This document shows, one piece after another, positions 1-7,957 of a stretch of DNA of 64,000 bases. Below the pieces are notes generated by a model, which searched no databases, was not told the DNA's origin, and saw only the letters and a program-made list of their open reading frames with translations. The translations under genes were made by a program, and so were the position numbers. The DNA is from Chitinophaga sancti. Its GTDB lineage: Bacteria; Bacteroidota; Bacteroidia; Chitinophagales; Chitinophagaceae. Location: NCBI RefSeq assembly GCF_034087045.1, contig NZ_CP139247.1, forward strand, positions 6,474,001 to 6,538,000, written 5' to 3'. How positions within the stretch are numbered: the first letter of the stretch is position 1; the number at the start of each line of letters is the position of its first letter.

Positions 1-99
1 AGGCGTATCAAGACTTGTAGTGGATGATACTAAGTGGTTCTGCGACCTGTACAATTGTACGACTCATCTGGATTAGTTATTTTTAAATAAATTCCTGTT

Positions 100-876
100 A
101 TGAAACCCACAACTTCCGGTTATGCACCCGCAAATGGATTAGACCTCTATTATGAAATTTATGGTAGTGGGGATCCACTGGTATTGATTCACGGTGGCGG
201 CTCTACTATTGAGAGCAATTTTGGCTATTTCATTCCCCTGCTGACTGGCGATCGCCAGATCATTGCCATGGAACTACAGGCACATGGGCACACCAAAGAC
301 CGGGGCACTCCCACCAGTTTTGAACAGGATGCAGATGATGTGGCAGCATTACTGGCTTTTTTGAATATACCACAGGCAGAAATACTGGGGTTTAGCAATG
401 GCGGGAATACGGCTATGCAACTGGCCGCACGACATCCGCAAGTGGTGAAAAAGCTGGTGATCGCATCTTCGTTTTATAAGAGAGATGGGCTGTTTAAAGG
501 CTTCTTTGATTTTATGAATACTGCCAGCCTGGATAATATGCCCATGGGATTGCAGGAGGCTTACCTGGCTATCAATAATGATCGTGCAGCATTGGAGATC
601 ATGCATAACCGTGATCGTGACAGGATGGTGGGATTTCAGGACTGGCCGGAAGAAATGCTTAGGAATATTACATCCCCTACCCTCATTATTGGAGGGGATC
701 AGGATGTGATGGTGCCGGAGCATTTTGTGGAGATGTTTAGATTATTTCCGAAGGCTCAGCTGGCGATATTGCCCGGTGGTCATGGCGGATATCTGGGAGA
801 GGTGACGCAAAGACATTTATCAGGGGAGCAACCGGAAATAGCGGCGAAACTGATATTGGCGTTTCTGAATAGTTAG
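100..876 (+). CDS. Alpha/beta-fold hydrolase
   Basis: A 258-residue cytoplasmic alpha/beta hydrolase; substrate unknown. The oxyanion segment HGGG lies at residues 31-34. The nucleophile elbow G-F-S-N-G gives Ser99. The acid is probably Asp200 or Asp202 (GGDQD) and the base His228 (GGHGG), so the triad looks complete. No signal peptide. The ATG follows an AT-rich leader. The last codons are partly duplicated downstream in a 50-bp repeat that runs to the start of the next gene. Family call is firm, function is not. Confidence 0.85.
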   Translation: MKPTTSGYAPANGLDLYYEIYGSGDPLVLIHGGGSTIESNFGYFIPLLTGDRQIIAMELQAHGHTKDRGTPTSFEQDADDVAALLAFLNIPQAEILGFSNGGNTAMQLAARHPQVVKKLVIASSFYKRDGLFKGFFDFMNTASLDNMPMGLQEAYLAINNDRAALEIMHNRDRDRMVGFQDWPEEMLRNITSPTLIIGGDQDVMVPEHFVEMFRLFPKAQLAILPGGHGGYLGEVTQRHLSGEQPEIAAKLILAFLNS

Positions 877-951
877 ATGAGTCACTGGCATTCATGATAC
901 AGATATTGGCGTTTCTGAAGAGTTTAGTATGTAACTTGCAGATATGATCAA
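852..951. repeat. 50-bp tandem duplication across a gene junction
   Basis: Bases 852-901 and 902-951 align without gaps at about 37 of 50 positions; the first 18 bases (gatattggcgtttctgaa) are identical. Copy 1 covers the last codons of the hydrolase and an ATG at 894; copy 2 ends on the ATG (944) of the AraC gene. The ATG at 894 opens a 17-codon micro-ORF whose TGA (945-947) overlaps the AraC start as ATGA. Confidence 0.8.
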
Positions 952-1774
952 GTACAGGCAATTCGAACCGGTAATTATAGAAACAAGGGAAATCCTGACA
1001 GAAGCATATACTACCCAAAGCCATACCTATCATGAATTCTTCCTCATCCGTTCCGGAACAGGCAAGCATATATTTCGTAACCAGGAGGTGTCTTTTCAAA
1101 AAGGAGATCTCTTTTTTATTGCACCCGGCGAACCACATTCCTTCCTGATTCCACGCATGGCAAAGGCAACGCTGATCAAGTTTAGTGACGACCTGCGCTC
1201 CCTGCTAAAAACGTATGTCAACAAGTGGGATATTGATGGCGTAGTGATGGCCAATGCCAAATCGCCCCTGAATGCATACGTTCCATTGAGCACTGAAGAT
1301 AAAGTCATTGTGACACATATCTTCAATGCAGTGGAAGCCATGAAAGATCAGACGATGCTGAATGAACAACTGATCTTACATCAGCTGGTTTCACTCATCG
1401 TGATTATGGAACGTAATCTGACAGACAGGCGGTATCCCAATCCTGACAGGCTCATTGTTGACCAGATGGTCAAACATATACATAAACATATGAAACAGCC
1501 GTTGCTGCTGACTTCACAGCATATGTCGGAAGTATTCAACATTCCTGCCACCTATATCGGTACTTATTTTAAGCGGCATATGGGGCAGTCATTGAAGGCA
1601 TATATTAATGAATGCAGGATGGTGATGATAGGCCGTATGATCAGGAAAAACAATGTTCCCGTTTCTGTGATCAGTCATGACTTCGGGTTTACGGATGAAA
1701 GTCATTTTCTGAAAACGTTTAAGAAGTTTTACCAGATGAGCCCTACCGCCTATAAGAAAGAGGTGTTGTCCTGA
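944..1774 (+). CDS. AraC family transcriptional regulator
   Basis: A 276-residue regulator. The N-terminal cupin sensor spans about residues 25-75 and holds the typical H-x-(F/Y)-x-E-(F/L) strand plus the G-D-(L/I)-x-x-(I/F)-x-P-G-x-x-H motif (around residues 56-66). The C-terminal double helix-turn-helix spans about 175-275 and ends in the usual F-G-F-x-D-x-S-H-F-x-x-x-F-K-K-x-x-x-x-S-P pattern. It probably senses a small molecule and controls neighbouring genes. Its start is preceded by a duplicated junction with a micro-ORF overlapping the ATG, which could couple its translation to the hydrolase mRNA. Confidence 0.9.
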   Translation: MIKYRQFEPVIIETREILTEAYTTQSHTYHEFFLIRSGTGKHIFRNQEVSFQKGDLFFIAPGEPHSFLIPRMAKATLIKFSDDLRSLLKTYVNKWDIDGVVMANAKSPLNAYVPLSTEDKVIVTHIFNAVEAMKDQTMLNEQLILHQLVSLIVIMERNLTDRRYPNPDRLIVDQMVKHIHKHMKQPLLLTSQHMSEVFNIPATYIGTYFKRHMGQSLKAYINECRMVMIGRMIRKNNVPVSVISHDFGFTDESHFLKTFKKFYQMSPTAYKKEVLS

Positions 1775-1780
1775 CAACTC

Positions 1781-1960
1781 TTACCTTGACATTGTAGCCC
1801 CACGTTCCATCATGGAACGATCTTCCGGTTCTCCATGTTTCCAGTCACCGTACTCCTGCCAGCTATCACGCTTTACTTTTAGGATTGATTGCCCGCATGA
1901 GGCTATCAGGATCGATTTGCATGGTTGAATAATTTTAGACAAAATTCCGGATAGCTGCAC
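1781..1960 (-). pseudogene. Possible C-terminal gene remnant
   Basis: The reverse strand carries an open stretch ending at a TAA (1781-1783). Its residues look protein-like (W-Q-E-Y-G-D-W-K-H-G-E-P-E-D-R near the end), but there is no ATG start; only weak GTG/TTG codons lie upstream. I do not recognise the family. It fills most of the 240-bp gap between the AraC gene and the next gene and may be the tail of a decayed gene or chance. Confidence 0.25.
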
Positions 1961-2014
1961 GGGTTTATTGGTAAATATTAAACAATCATTGGTATTTTTT
2001 TATAACTTTAACCT

Positions 2015-2836
2015 ATGCTGACTACAGACAATCTCAAAAAAATCGAAAAAGGAAGGAGAGCACACATTTATTGCAAAGTCACGGAGATTGCGCTGTTTGT
2101 GGCTACTGGCGGCTTTCTTGAAGAAGGCAACCGGCTATTGCAGGAACTATGGAAGTTCAAAAGGCGGCATGAGCGAGATACCTGGCTGGCAGATACTGCA
2201 TTTACGGTGTTATGGTCGGCGGCAGGTGCTGTACCTGCGGATGTGCCTTTTGAGTTAGGGGATATAGATGAGATTGAAAGATCTATGCGAAATTATATTG
2301 CTATAGATAAGTGGGCGTACGAAATGCCCGCAATGCCATGGACTTCACTGTCAGGCGTAAACCTGGTGAGAAAAGCTTTTATTACAGCTGGTATGTTTAA
2401 AAACAGGGCACTGCCTGTACAGGAGAATTACGAAGATGTCACTGATTTTATGAACGACACACTGCAGGCAGTGAATCTTCAGCCAGAAGATGAGTTTCCG
2501 GTAGCTTACAAAGAATTGCTGGCACTTGAAATGATTGAAAGACTGGCAGAAGAAGAATATGATTCTGATGAAGCATATGCATTGGGTGCAGAACTGGCAG
2601 CAAAGAATGATCAGCCGGATTCGGCAATAAAACTGGCAAAGCATTGGGCAAAAGCACCTGTAAGACCAGCTTTGATAGCAGGTGGCAGACATATAGCACC
2701 ATTATTATTGCAAGGAGTGATTGCGGAGGATCTGGGTTTGAATAAAGATAACGTCAACGAATATCTCGAAGAGGCGATCATAGCATTGAATAAAAGCACA
2801 ATGAAACGCGGCTGGTTTAGTTGGGCCGGGTTTTAA
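2015..2836 (+). CDS. Hypothetical protein, mostly helical
   Basis: A 273-residue protein I do not recognise. It has no signal peptide or membrane segment and is rich in Leu, Ala, Glu and Lys, suggesting a cytoplasmic helical fold. The N-terminus reads like a cellular protein and the C-terminus ends in an aromatic G-W-F-S-W-A-G-F. It stands alone: upstream is an AraC gene on the same strand after a 240-bp gap, downstream is a convergent reductase. The ATG sits after an A/T-rich leader typical for the phylum. Confidence 0.75.
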   Translation: MLTTDNLKKIEKGRRAHIYCKVTEIALFVATGGFLEEGNRLLQELWKFKRRHERDTWLADTAFTVLWSAAGAVPADVPFELGDIDEIERSMRNYIAIDKWAYEMPAMPWTSLSGVNLVRKAFITAGMFKNRALPVQENYEDVTDFMNDTLQAVNLQPEDEFPVAYKELLALEMIERLAEEEYDSDEAYALGAELAAKNDQPDSAIKLAKHWAKAPVRPALIAGGRHIAPLLLQGVIAEDLGLNKDNVNEYLEEAIIALNKSTMKRGWFSWAGF

Positions 2837-2885
2837 GTATAGATACACTCAATGAAACAAGGATAGTTCTATCAGGTGGAAAATA

Positions 2886-2921
2886 GGCTACTAACTTTTA
2901 AACCTCTAAAAGCCAGTAGCC
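2886..2921. terminator. Hairpin between convergent genes
   Basis: The arms ggctact (2886-2892) and agtagcc (2915-2921) pair, with inner tttt/aaaa complementarity. The hairpin lies between the convergent ends of the 273-residue gene and the MdaB-like gene, so it is a likely bidirectional terminator, though without a long T-run. Confidence 0.5.
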
Positions 2922-2932
2922 ACAATAAAACT

Positions 2933-3529
2933 TTAATTATTTGTAAATACTTTTTGCAGGTGGTCATTATACCTGCTTAAATCTCTATTAATATCCGAAT
3001 TCTTTTCTACGTCATGAAAATGCAGACTTTCCAGCGGGGTCATACCAGTAAAGGCATTCATGCGATGAAACCCAAAGAGTACCCCCTCATCTACTGACTT
3101 TTCCAGGAAGAATTCCCCGGGCAATGTAAAAGCTGTAGCAGGTGCATTCCACGAAGTAGTGACCAGGTATTTGCGGCCATGCAGCATACCGCCGGTACCA
3201 TAGTTGATAGCAGGGTTTTCGGCCTTGCGTCCATCACTGCGATAGATACCTTTGCCCTGACCGGCAGTAAAAACTACATCCAGGTATTTCTTAAATTCAT
3301 GCGGCAGACCAAACCACCATACAGGTGTGTGATAAATCACAGCATCTGCCCATACAAAATTCTCTACTTCTTTTTCCGGAACGTATGTATCGTTGATGTC
3401 GGTATAGCGTACTTCATATCCTTCCTCCTTATCGAAGAAGGCCTTAGTGGCCTCAGAAATCGTTTTATTAAACCGGCCGCCGGAATGACCGAATACCTGT
3501 CCACCATTTATCACGAAGATCTTTTTCAT
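2933..3529 (-). CDS. mdaB: NAD(P)H-dependent quinone reductase, MdaB-like
   Basis: A 198-residue flavodoxin-fold reductase. It begins with the strand K-K-I-F-V-I-N-G-G. It has the MdaB/NQO-type flavin segment T-P-V-W-W-F-G-L-P (residues 88-96) followed by the F-K-K-Y-L-D helix, a G-T-G-G-M-L-H-G-R segment, and ends with a fold-typical helical tail. MdaB-family enzymes reduce quinones by two electrons and protect against oxidative and electrophile stress. It is transcribed divergently from a LysR gene with about 90 bp between them, the usual arrangement for a LysR-controlled target. Confidence 0.88.
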   Translation of the reverse strand: MKKIFVINGGQVFGHSGGRFNKTISEATKAFFDKEEGYEVRYTDINDTYVPEKEVENFVWADAVIYHTPVWWFGLPHEFKKYLDVVFTAGQGKGIYRSDGRKAENPAINYGTGGMLHGRKYLVTTSWNAPATAFTLPGEFFLEKSVDEGVLFGFHRMNAFTGMTPLESLHFHDVEKNSDINRDLSRYNDHLQKVFTNN

Positions 3530-3549
3530 TGTCGTTTTTATTTACAATG

Positions 3550-3557
3550 CAAAACTA
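3550..3557 (-). promoter_or_regulatory. -7 element (TAnnTTTG) for the MdaB-like gene
   Basis: The reverse strand reads TAGTTTTG, matching the Bacteroidota -7 consensus, 21 bases before the ATG at 3529. I see no clear -33 TTG at the expected spacing. Confidence 0.45.
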
Positions 3558-3593
3558 CTCCCCCAACATCTACTATTAAAATAATATAAATTA

Positions 3594-3601
3594 TACCTTT
3601 G
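3594..3601 (+). promoter_or_regulatory. -7 element (TAnnTTTG) for the LysR gene
   Basis: TACCTTTG matches the Bacteroidota -7 consensus, 17 bases before the ATG at 3619. With the element on the other strand it forms a divergent promoter pair. The -33 region is AT-rich with no clear TTG. Confidence 0.45.
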
Positions 3602-3618
3602 TATCATAATTCTGATAG

Positions 3619-4533
3619 ATGGTAAATCTCGAATGGTTTAGAACCTTTAAAACTATATATGAGACCGGTAGTCTTACAGGGGCTGCAGAAGCCCTGTACG
3701 TGTCACAACCGGGAATCAGCCTGCATCTCAGTTCGCTGGAAGCCTATGTAGGCTATAAGTTGTTTGACAGAACTTCCCGTAAATTGATTGCCACCGAACG
3801 TGGGAAACTGCTATACAACTATATTTTAGATGCCCTGAATAAGCTGGAAGAGGCGGAACAACACTTTCACAGAAGTACTGAGGCGGAAAGGCCCACTGTA
3901 AGTGTGGGGATGTGTTTTGAAACCTTTCAGTTTACACTGGAGCCATATCTGCCGACCCTGCCGTTTAATGTGATCATTAAATTCGGGGAGTACCCGGAAA
4001 TGCTGAGCGATCTGGATGCAGGCATTCTCGACCTGATCATTACGCCACAAAAAGGGGATTATCCTCAATTAAAGTATGAGGCATTCTTTAAAGAAAGAAT
4101 TGTCGTGGTAGGTGGTGCGAAAACGAATACAACAAAGTTCAGAAAACTGCTGAAAACAGACGACAGATCCGGCATACTGGACTGGCTCAAACAACAGACC
4201 TGGTATGGAACAACCGGGGATATGGAACACCTGCGGCGGTTTTGGTTTAATAATTTCGATAAACGACCGGATTTTAAACCGAATTATATCGTGCCGAATA
4301 TCTGCTCCATCTTACGATGCCTGAGTGTAGGAGATGGAATCGCTGTAGTACCGGATTTTCTGGCTAAAAAGGAGCTGGAAGAGGGTAAGGTGAAGTTGAT
4401 ATGGGAAGGAGGTAAAATACACGAAAATACGCTCTATTTTGGCACAAGGAAGAAAAGTATGTATGAGGGTGAGATCGCGAAAGTAAAAGAGATCTTTTTA
4501 CGGGAGATGGTGAAAGGTGATGGTAAAGGGTAA
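3619..4533 (+). CDS. LysR family transcriptional regulator
   Basis: A 304-residue LysR protein of normal length. The N-terminal winged helix-turn-helix (residues 1-60) shows the family pattern F-x-x-V/I-x-x-x-G-S-L-T-G-A-A-E-A-L-x-V-S-Q-P-G-I-S, with a conserved F-D-R-T segment after it. The rest (about 90-295) is a periplasmic-binding-like effector domain. It is divergent from the MdaB-like reductase and probably controls it and itself. The effector is unknown, perhaps a quinone or other electrophile. Confidence 0.9.
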   Translation: MVNLEWFRTFKTIYETGSLTGAAEALYVSQPGISLHLSSLEAYVGYKLFDRTSRKLIATERGKLLYNYILDALNKLEEAEQHFHRSTEAERPTVSVGMCFETFQFTLEPYLPTLPFNVIIKFGEYPEMLSDLDAGILDLIITPQKGDYPQLKYEAFFKERIVVVGGAKTNTTKFRKLLKTDDRSGILDWLKQQTWYGTTGDMEHLRRFWFNNFDKRPDFKPNYIVPNICSILRCLSVGDGIAVVPDFLAKKELEEGKVKLIWEGGKIHENTLYFGTRKKSMYEGEIAKVKEIFLREMVKGDGKG

Positions 4534-4616
4534 TATAAAAGGAGATCAACTGAAAGAAACCATCTTGCCGGAAATGACAAAACCTACCTAAATTCGGCAT
4601 CTAAAACCTGTAATTC

Positions 4617-4871
4617 ATGAAAATAGCAACGATCTACCTCCTTGCAGTATTGCTGGGCGCCACCAGCATTGCCAAAGCCCAGTCGCAAACCGAAGTCCTG
4701 GTAAAAGAATGGGAAAGAGCAAAGGCCTACACCAAAGAATATCTGGATGCGATGCCGGATAAAGATTACAGCCTGAAACCAACTCCTGAAATGCGTTCAT
4801 TCGCAGACCAGTTCCTCCACCTGACGGGCCATGTATCCATAATGTACCTACGTTCAAAATCCCGAAAATAA
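4617..4871 (+). pseudogene. Truncated DinB-family protein
   Basis: An 84-residue ORF with a signal peptide (residues 1-21, ending K-A-Q). It is followed by the start of a DinB/YfiT-like four-helix protein, recognisable by P-E-M-R-S-F-A-D-Q-F-L-H-L-T-G-H, where the first metal-binding His of the family lies. After this the sequence becomes an unrelated tail of about a dozen residues and stops. Family members run to roughly 160-180 residues, so about half is missing, consistent with a deletion. Probably not functional. Confidence 0.6.
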
Positions 4872-5006
4872 TTTTGAGATTTTGAACTTTTCATTCCTCC
4901 GTAATGTTATCTATTGTTTGTAAACTGTCGTACTCATTTTTAAATCCCAAACACCACAACTTATTAATAGCCCTTTTTTATTACCTCACATTTAATCAAT
5001 AACATT

Positions 5007-5555
5007 ATGGATGGTTACATTGGCGAAATCAGAGCATTTGGCTTTAATTATGTGCCTATTGGCTGGCTTCCCTGTGATGGAAGCACGCTCCCGGTTCAAC
5101 AACAATCTACCCTATTCTCCGTTATCGGTAACCGATTTGGAGGGAACGGAACAACGAACTTCATGCTTCCGGATCTGAGAGGTGTAACTCTCGTTGGTGT
5201 TAATACTGCACAGAGCGAATATAACATCCCAGGCATTACCGGAGGATCTGAAAATGTAACACTCACGGTGAGCACTATTCCGGCACACAATCACCTGATC
5301 GGTGCAGTCACACGTTCAAGTGCTGCCCAATTAACACAGGCAACGAATGTACCGGCACCTACTGCTTATCTTACCAATGCTTACTCCTCAGGTTTTAGTC
5401 AGGGTATTATTGCTTATGCAGATACTGCCACCGGTGCGCTCAATCCTCAGAGTATTTCGACTGCAGGCGGAAGTCAGCCACATAATAATATGTCGCCCTA
5501 CCTGGCCATGACTTATTGTATCTGTGTGGAAGGCGTATATCCGCAACACCCCTGA
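5007..5555 (+). CDS. Phage tail collar domain protein, MdpB-like (1)
   Basis: A 182-residue protein of the tail-collar/microcystin-dependent-protein family. It opens with the family hallmark: G-E-I-R-A-F, then G-W-L-P-C-D-G (residues 20-26), L-F-S-V-I-G-x-x-F-G-G-N-G-T-T-N-F, and L-P-D-L-R-G. Near the C-terminus a P-H-N-N-M-x-P-Y-L-A motif precedes a hydrophobic strand with I-C-V-E-G-x-Y-P. No signal peptide. First of three tandem paralogues followed by a formyltransferase, likely one operon. In other bacteria such proteins occur with phage-tail-like structures, but no other tail genes are visible here. Confidence 0.88.
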   Translation: MDGYIGEIRAFGFNYVPIGWLPCDGSTLPVQQQSTLFSVIGNRFGGNGTTNFMLPDLRGVTLVGVNTAQSEYNIPGITGGSENVTLTVSTIPAHNHLIGAVTRSSAAQLTQATNVPAPTAYLTNAYSSGFSQGIIAYADTATGALNPQSISTAGGSQPHNNMSPYLAMTYCICVEGVYPQHP

Positions 5556-5590
5556 TTTACAATTTTCATTCACTCTTTTGAATTTCACAT

Positions 5591-6136
5591 ATGGAAAATT
5601 ATCTCGGAGAGATCCGTGCATTTAGTTATGGCCGGGCACCAAGAGGTTGGGTTCCCTGCAACGGCCAACTCTTACCTATCGCACAGAACCAGGCTTTATT
5701 TGCCTTACTGGGCATATATTACGGAGGAAACGGCACAACCAATTTCCAATTACCTAACTTAAACGGCAGAAATATTGTTGGCACCGGTACCAGCAAAAGT
5801 GGTAGTAATTATCCTATAGGTCAGGCTGCCGGCACTGAATCGGTGACAATTAATTCCAATGAGCTCCCCTTACACAATCACCTCGTTCTTACCAAAAGTG
5901 CTTATGATGTAGGTTCGCCGTCGACCAACTTCCTGGGAAATCCTGACATACAAGGTACATCGCCTGTGGCCAATAAAGCGACGGTCAACTTGTATGCTGC
6001 AAGTGCAGGCACTTTGACACAGATGGGTCCCTGTATTACAACGGTAGGTAATAACCTGCCTCACGAAAACAGGCAGCCATACCTGGTGATCAATTACTGC
6101 ATTGCCACACAAGGGATATACCCATCCAGGCAATAA
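5591..6136 (+). CDS. Phage tail collar domain protein, MdpB-like (2)
   Basis: A 181-residue paralogue of the preceding gene, 35 bases downstream. It shares the N-terminal Y-L-G-E-I-R-A-F, the G-W-V-P-C-N-G motif, Y-Y-G-G-N-G-T-T-N-F-Q-L-P-N-L, the central L-P-L-H-N-H segment and the C-terminal P-H-E-N-R-Q-P-Y-L-V-I-N-Y-C-I-A. The middle variable region (about residues 95-145) differs, as is usual for receptor-binding or trimerising collar proteins. Role unknown. Confidence 0.88.
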   Translation: MENYLGEIRAFSYGRAPRGWVPCNGQLLPIAQNQALFALLGIYYGGNGTTNFQLPNLNGRNIVGTGTSKSGSNYPIGQAAGTESVTINSNELPLHNHLVLTKSAYDVGSPSTNFLGNPDIQGTSPVANKATVNLYAASAGTLTQMGPCITTVGNNLPHENRQPYLVINYCIATQGIYPSRQ

Positions 6137-6164
6137 CATTCCCAATAACCTTCAAAAATATTTT

Positions 6165-6740
6165 ATGGATAATTACCTCGGAGAAATCAGACCTTTTGCC
6201 GGCAATTATGCACCTGTTGGCTGGTTACTTTGCAATGGGAGTCTGCTCTCAATCAGTGAGAATGAGGCATTGTTCACCCTTATCGGCACCACTTACGGTG
6301 GTAATGGCACTACCAATTTTGCCTTGCCTAACCTGCAGCAAAGAATAGCCTGTGGGCAGGGCACACTGCAGGGAGGTGCTACCTATATAATGGGTGAAAA
6401 TGCCGGTGTAGCCAATGTAACATTGCTCTCCACACAGATACCTTCGCATGCGCACGATCTGATGGCAAGTACCAGCGATGCGACTACTGGTGAACCTAAC
6501 AATGGGTTCCTTGCAAATACGAATGGTACGACCAGCACACCGCCGCCGCCGACCCCCTACCCTGATGTAAAACTGTATACAGCGCTGCCATTGCCATCAG
6601 GGCCATCAGCACCCAATGTAACACTGGATCCTACTGCGATGACGATCACCGGTGGTTCGTTACCGCACGATAACCAGATGCCTTATGTCACCATTAATTT
6701 CATCATCGCAGTGGTGGGTATATATCCTAACTTCTCTTAA
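6165..6740 (+). CDS. Phage tail collar domain protein, MdpB-like (3)
   Basis: A 191-residue third paralogue. I start it at the ATG at 6165, because the encoded M-D-N-Y-L-G-E-I-R matches the N-termini of the two neighbours; an upstream in-frame ATG (6102) would add 21 unrelated residues overlapping the previous gene. It carries G-W-L-L-C-N-G, T-Y-G-G-N-G-T-T-N-F, I-P-S-H-A-H and P-H-D-N-Q-M-P-Y. A proline-rich stretch (T-P-P-P-P-T-P-Y-P) sits in the variable region. Only five bases separate it from the formyltransferase gene. Confidence 0.88.
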   Translation: MDNYLGEIRPFAGNYAPVGWLLCNGSLLSISENEALFTLIGTTYGGNGTTNFALPNLQQRIACGQGTLQGGATYIMGENAGVANVTLLSTQIPSHAHDLMASTSDATTGEPNNGFLANTNGTTSTPPPPTPYPDVKLYTALPLPSGPSAPNVTLDPTAMTITGGSLPHDNQMPYVTINFIIAVVGIYPNFS

Positions 6741-6745
6741 CTGAT

Positions 6746-7615
6746 ATGACAATAGGAATTATTTCGTCCAGTGATCAGTTTCTGCCACTGGCATACACAC
6801 TTGCAAATAACAATTTGCAGGTGTGTATCTTTTTTGCACCCGGACAGGATGCATATGTCAACCAAAAAGTGAACACGCTTGCTGCACATTTTGCAATGGC
6901 AACCGGTGATGTATATAACTGGCTGGAACAATGTAAACCAACAGTGGTGTTTGTATATGGATATCCGCAACTGCTGGATGTGAGTAAATTCTCTATGCCT
7001 GTCTTTAATATTCATGCAGGCGCACTCCCTGCTTTCCGGGGACCAGTGCCAGTATTCTGGCAATTGAAAAAGGGGATGCCACAACTCTGCCTCAGCATCC
7101 ATGTACTCACTAACAGGTTTGATGCAGGGCCTGTGGTCTGGTCAAAAAATATTCCCGATCAGCCACATTATAATTATGCATTGGTACACCAGATATTTAG
7201 CCAGGTGGTGATTGAAGGCGTCTTTTTTATTTTACAGTTGCTAGCTGCCGGAATGCCACTACCAGATCTACATGCTGCCGGACCTCCTGCTTACCACAAA
7301 CGACCAGTGGCTAAGGATGTAACGATTGATTGGAATACTATGTCTGCCACTGAAATATGTAACCTGATCCGGGCATGCAATCCGTGGAATAAAGGTGCGG
7401 CGACCAGGTTGAACGGTCAGGAAATAAAATTGATGGATGGTATGCAAAGTAATATGACAACTACATTACCACCGGGGAGCATAGTCAGCGAAGGATTGAT
7501 CGCAGTAAAGGATGGTCATTGTATACAGGTCAATATGCTGGTGCTGGAAGATATCTTTGTGCCGGCATATCACGCGGAATATTATGGCATTAAAAAAGGA
7601 CTCATTTTGCAATGA
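6746..7615 (+). CDS. Formyltransferase, Fmt-like
   Basis: A 289-residue enzyme of the formyltransferase family. The catalytic triad is present: Asn88 and His90 in F-N-I-H-A-G-A-L-P-A-F-R-G-P, and Asp126 in F-D-A-G-P-V. A C-terminal Fmt-like domain starts near residue 205 (I-D-W then I-C-N-L-I-R-A-C-N-P-W). It transfers a formyl group from 10-formyl-tetrahydrofolate to an amine. The SLLP of housekeeping Fmt reads GALP here, and the context with tail-collar genes suggests a specialised acceptor rather than initiator tRNA. It ends inside the bidirectional terminator shared with the lasso cluster. Confidence 0.8.
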   Translation: MTIGIISSSDQFLPLAYTLANNNLQVCIFFAPGQDAYVNQKVNTLAAHFAMATGDVYNWLEQCKPTVVFVYGYPQLLDVSKFSMPVFNIHAGALPAFRGPVPVFWQLKKGMPQLCLSIHVLTNRFDAGPVVWSKNIPDQPHYNYALVHQIFSQVVIEGVFFILQLLAAGMPLPDLHAAGPPAYHKRPVAKDVTIDWNTMSATEICNLIRACNPWNKGAATRLNGQEIKLMDGMQSNMTTTLPPGSIVSEGLIAVKDGHCIQVNMLVLEDIFVPAYHAEYYGIKKGLILQ

Positions 7616-7625
7616 GTCCTTTTTT
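7592..7625. terminator. Bidirectional rho-independent terminator
   Basis: A perfect hairpin: A-run, arms ggactcatt (7598-7606) and aatgagtcc (7611-7619), loop ttgc, then a T-run (7620-7625). It works in both directions, ending the formyltransferase transcript (whose TGA is inside the stem) and the lasso operon from the other side. A degraded half-copy of the arm occurs at 7796-7804 between the two precursor genes. Confidence 0.9.
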
Positions 7626-7628
7626 GAT

Positions 7629-7757
7629 TCAGACGCTTGCTTCAGATGCGAAGTCAAACCCTGCACCTCCATTTCCGAGAGTAAGGTCATTAACTTCATA
7701 CACTTTGATGTCTGGAGCCGTCCAGATGGGCTTTGATGTCGTTTGTTCGTTTTTCAT
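7629..7757 (-). CDS. Lasso peptide precursor A1
   Basis: A 42-residue peptide. The leader is 27 residues and contains W-T-A-P (the Y/W-x-x-P motif bound by the PqqD-like partner), then D-I-K-V-Y-E-V, and ends L-T-L, with Thr at -2 as is usual for lasso precursors. The predicted core is GNGGAGFDFASEASV: Gly1 can close an eight-residue macrolactam on Asp8, leaving a seven-residue tail. It lies at the 3' end of the cyclase operon and stops next to a terminator. The ring prediction is inference from family rules; the gene and motifs are read directly. Confidence 0.88.
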   Translation of the reverse strand: MKNEQTTSKPIWTAPDIKVYEVNDLTLGNGGAGFDFASEASV

Positions 7758-7813
7758 TGGTTGAATTTATTAGTAAATTAAGGTATTCCTATTGTAATGA
7801 GTCCCTTTTAAAA

Positions 7814-7939
7814 TCAGTGGCTTGACTCTGAAGCGAAGTCATATCCAACTCCGCCGCTTCCTAGGGTGATGTCATTTATGTCGTAGACTTTAATGTCAGG
7901 TGCAGTCCACACCTGTTTTTGGGATGCTTGTTCGTTCAT
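7814..7939 (-). CDS. Lasso peptide precursor A2
   Basis: A 41-residue paralogue of A1, starting 18 bases after the cyclase stop codon. The leader of 26 residues again has W-T-A-P-D-I-K-V-Y and ends I-T-L with Thr at -2. The predicted core is GSGGVGYDFASESSH with a Gly1-Asp8 ring. Compared with A1, core changes are at positions 2, 5, 7, 13 and 15; G1, G3, G4, G6, D8-E12 and Ser14 are unchanged. It arose with A1 by tandem duplication. Confidence 0.88.
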   Translation of the reverse strand: MNEQASQKQVWTAPDIKVYDINDITLGSGGVGYDFASESSH

Positions 7940-7957
7940 GCTTTTTTGTTTTAAATA

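Noticed and set aside
1..99. Partial gene at the window start
   Set aside because: No convincing coding frame or motif in this short stretch; it probably only holds the promoter region of the first hydrolase.
5007..6740. Prophage region
   Set aside because: Only tail-collar domain proteins are seen; no capsid, terminase, integrase or lysis genes accompany them.
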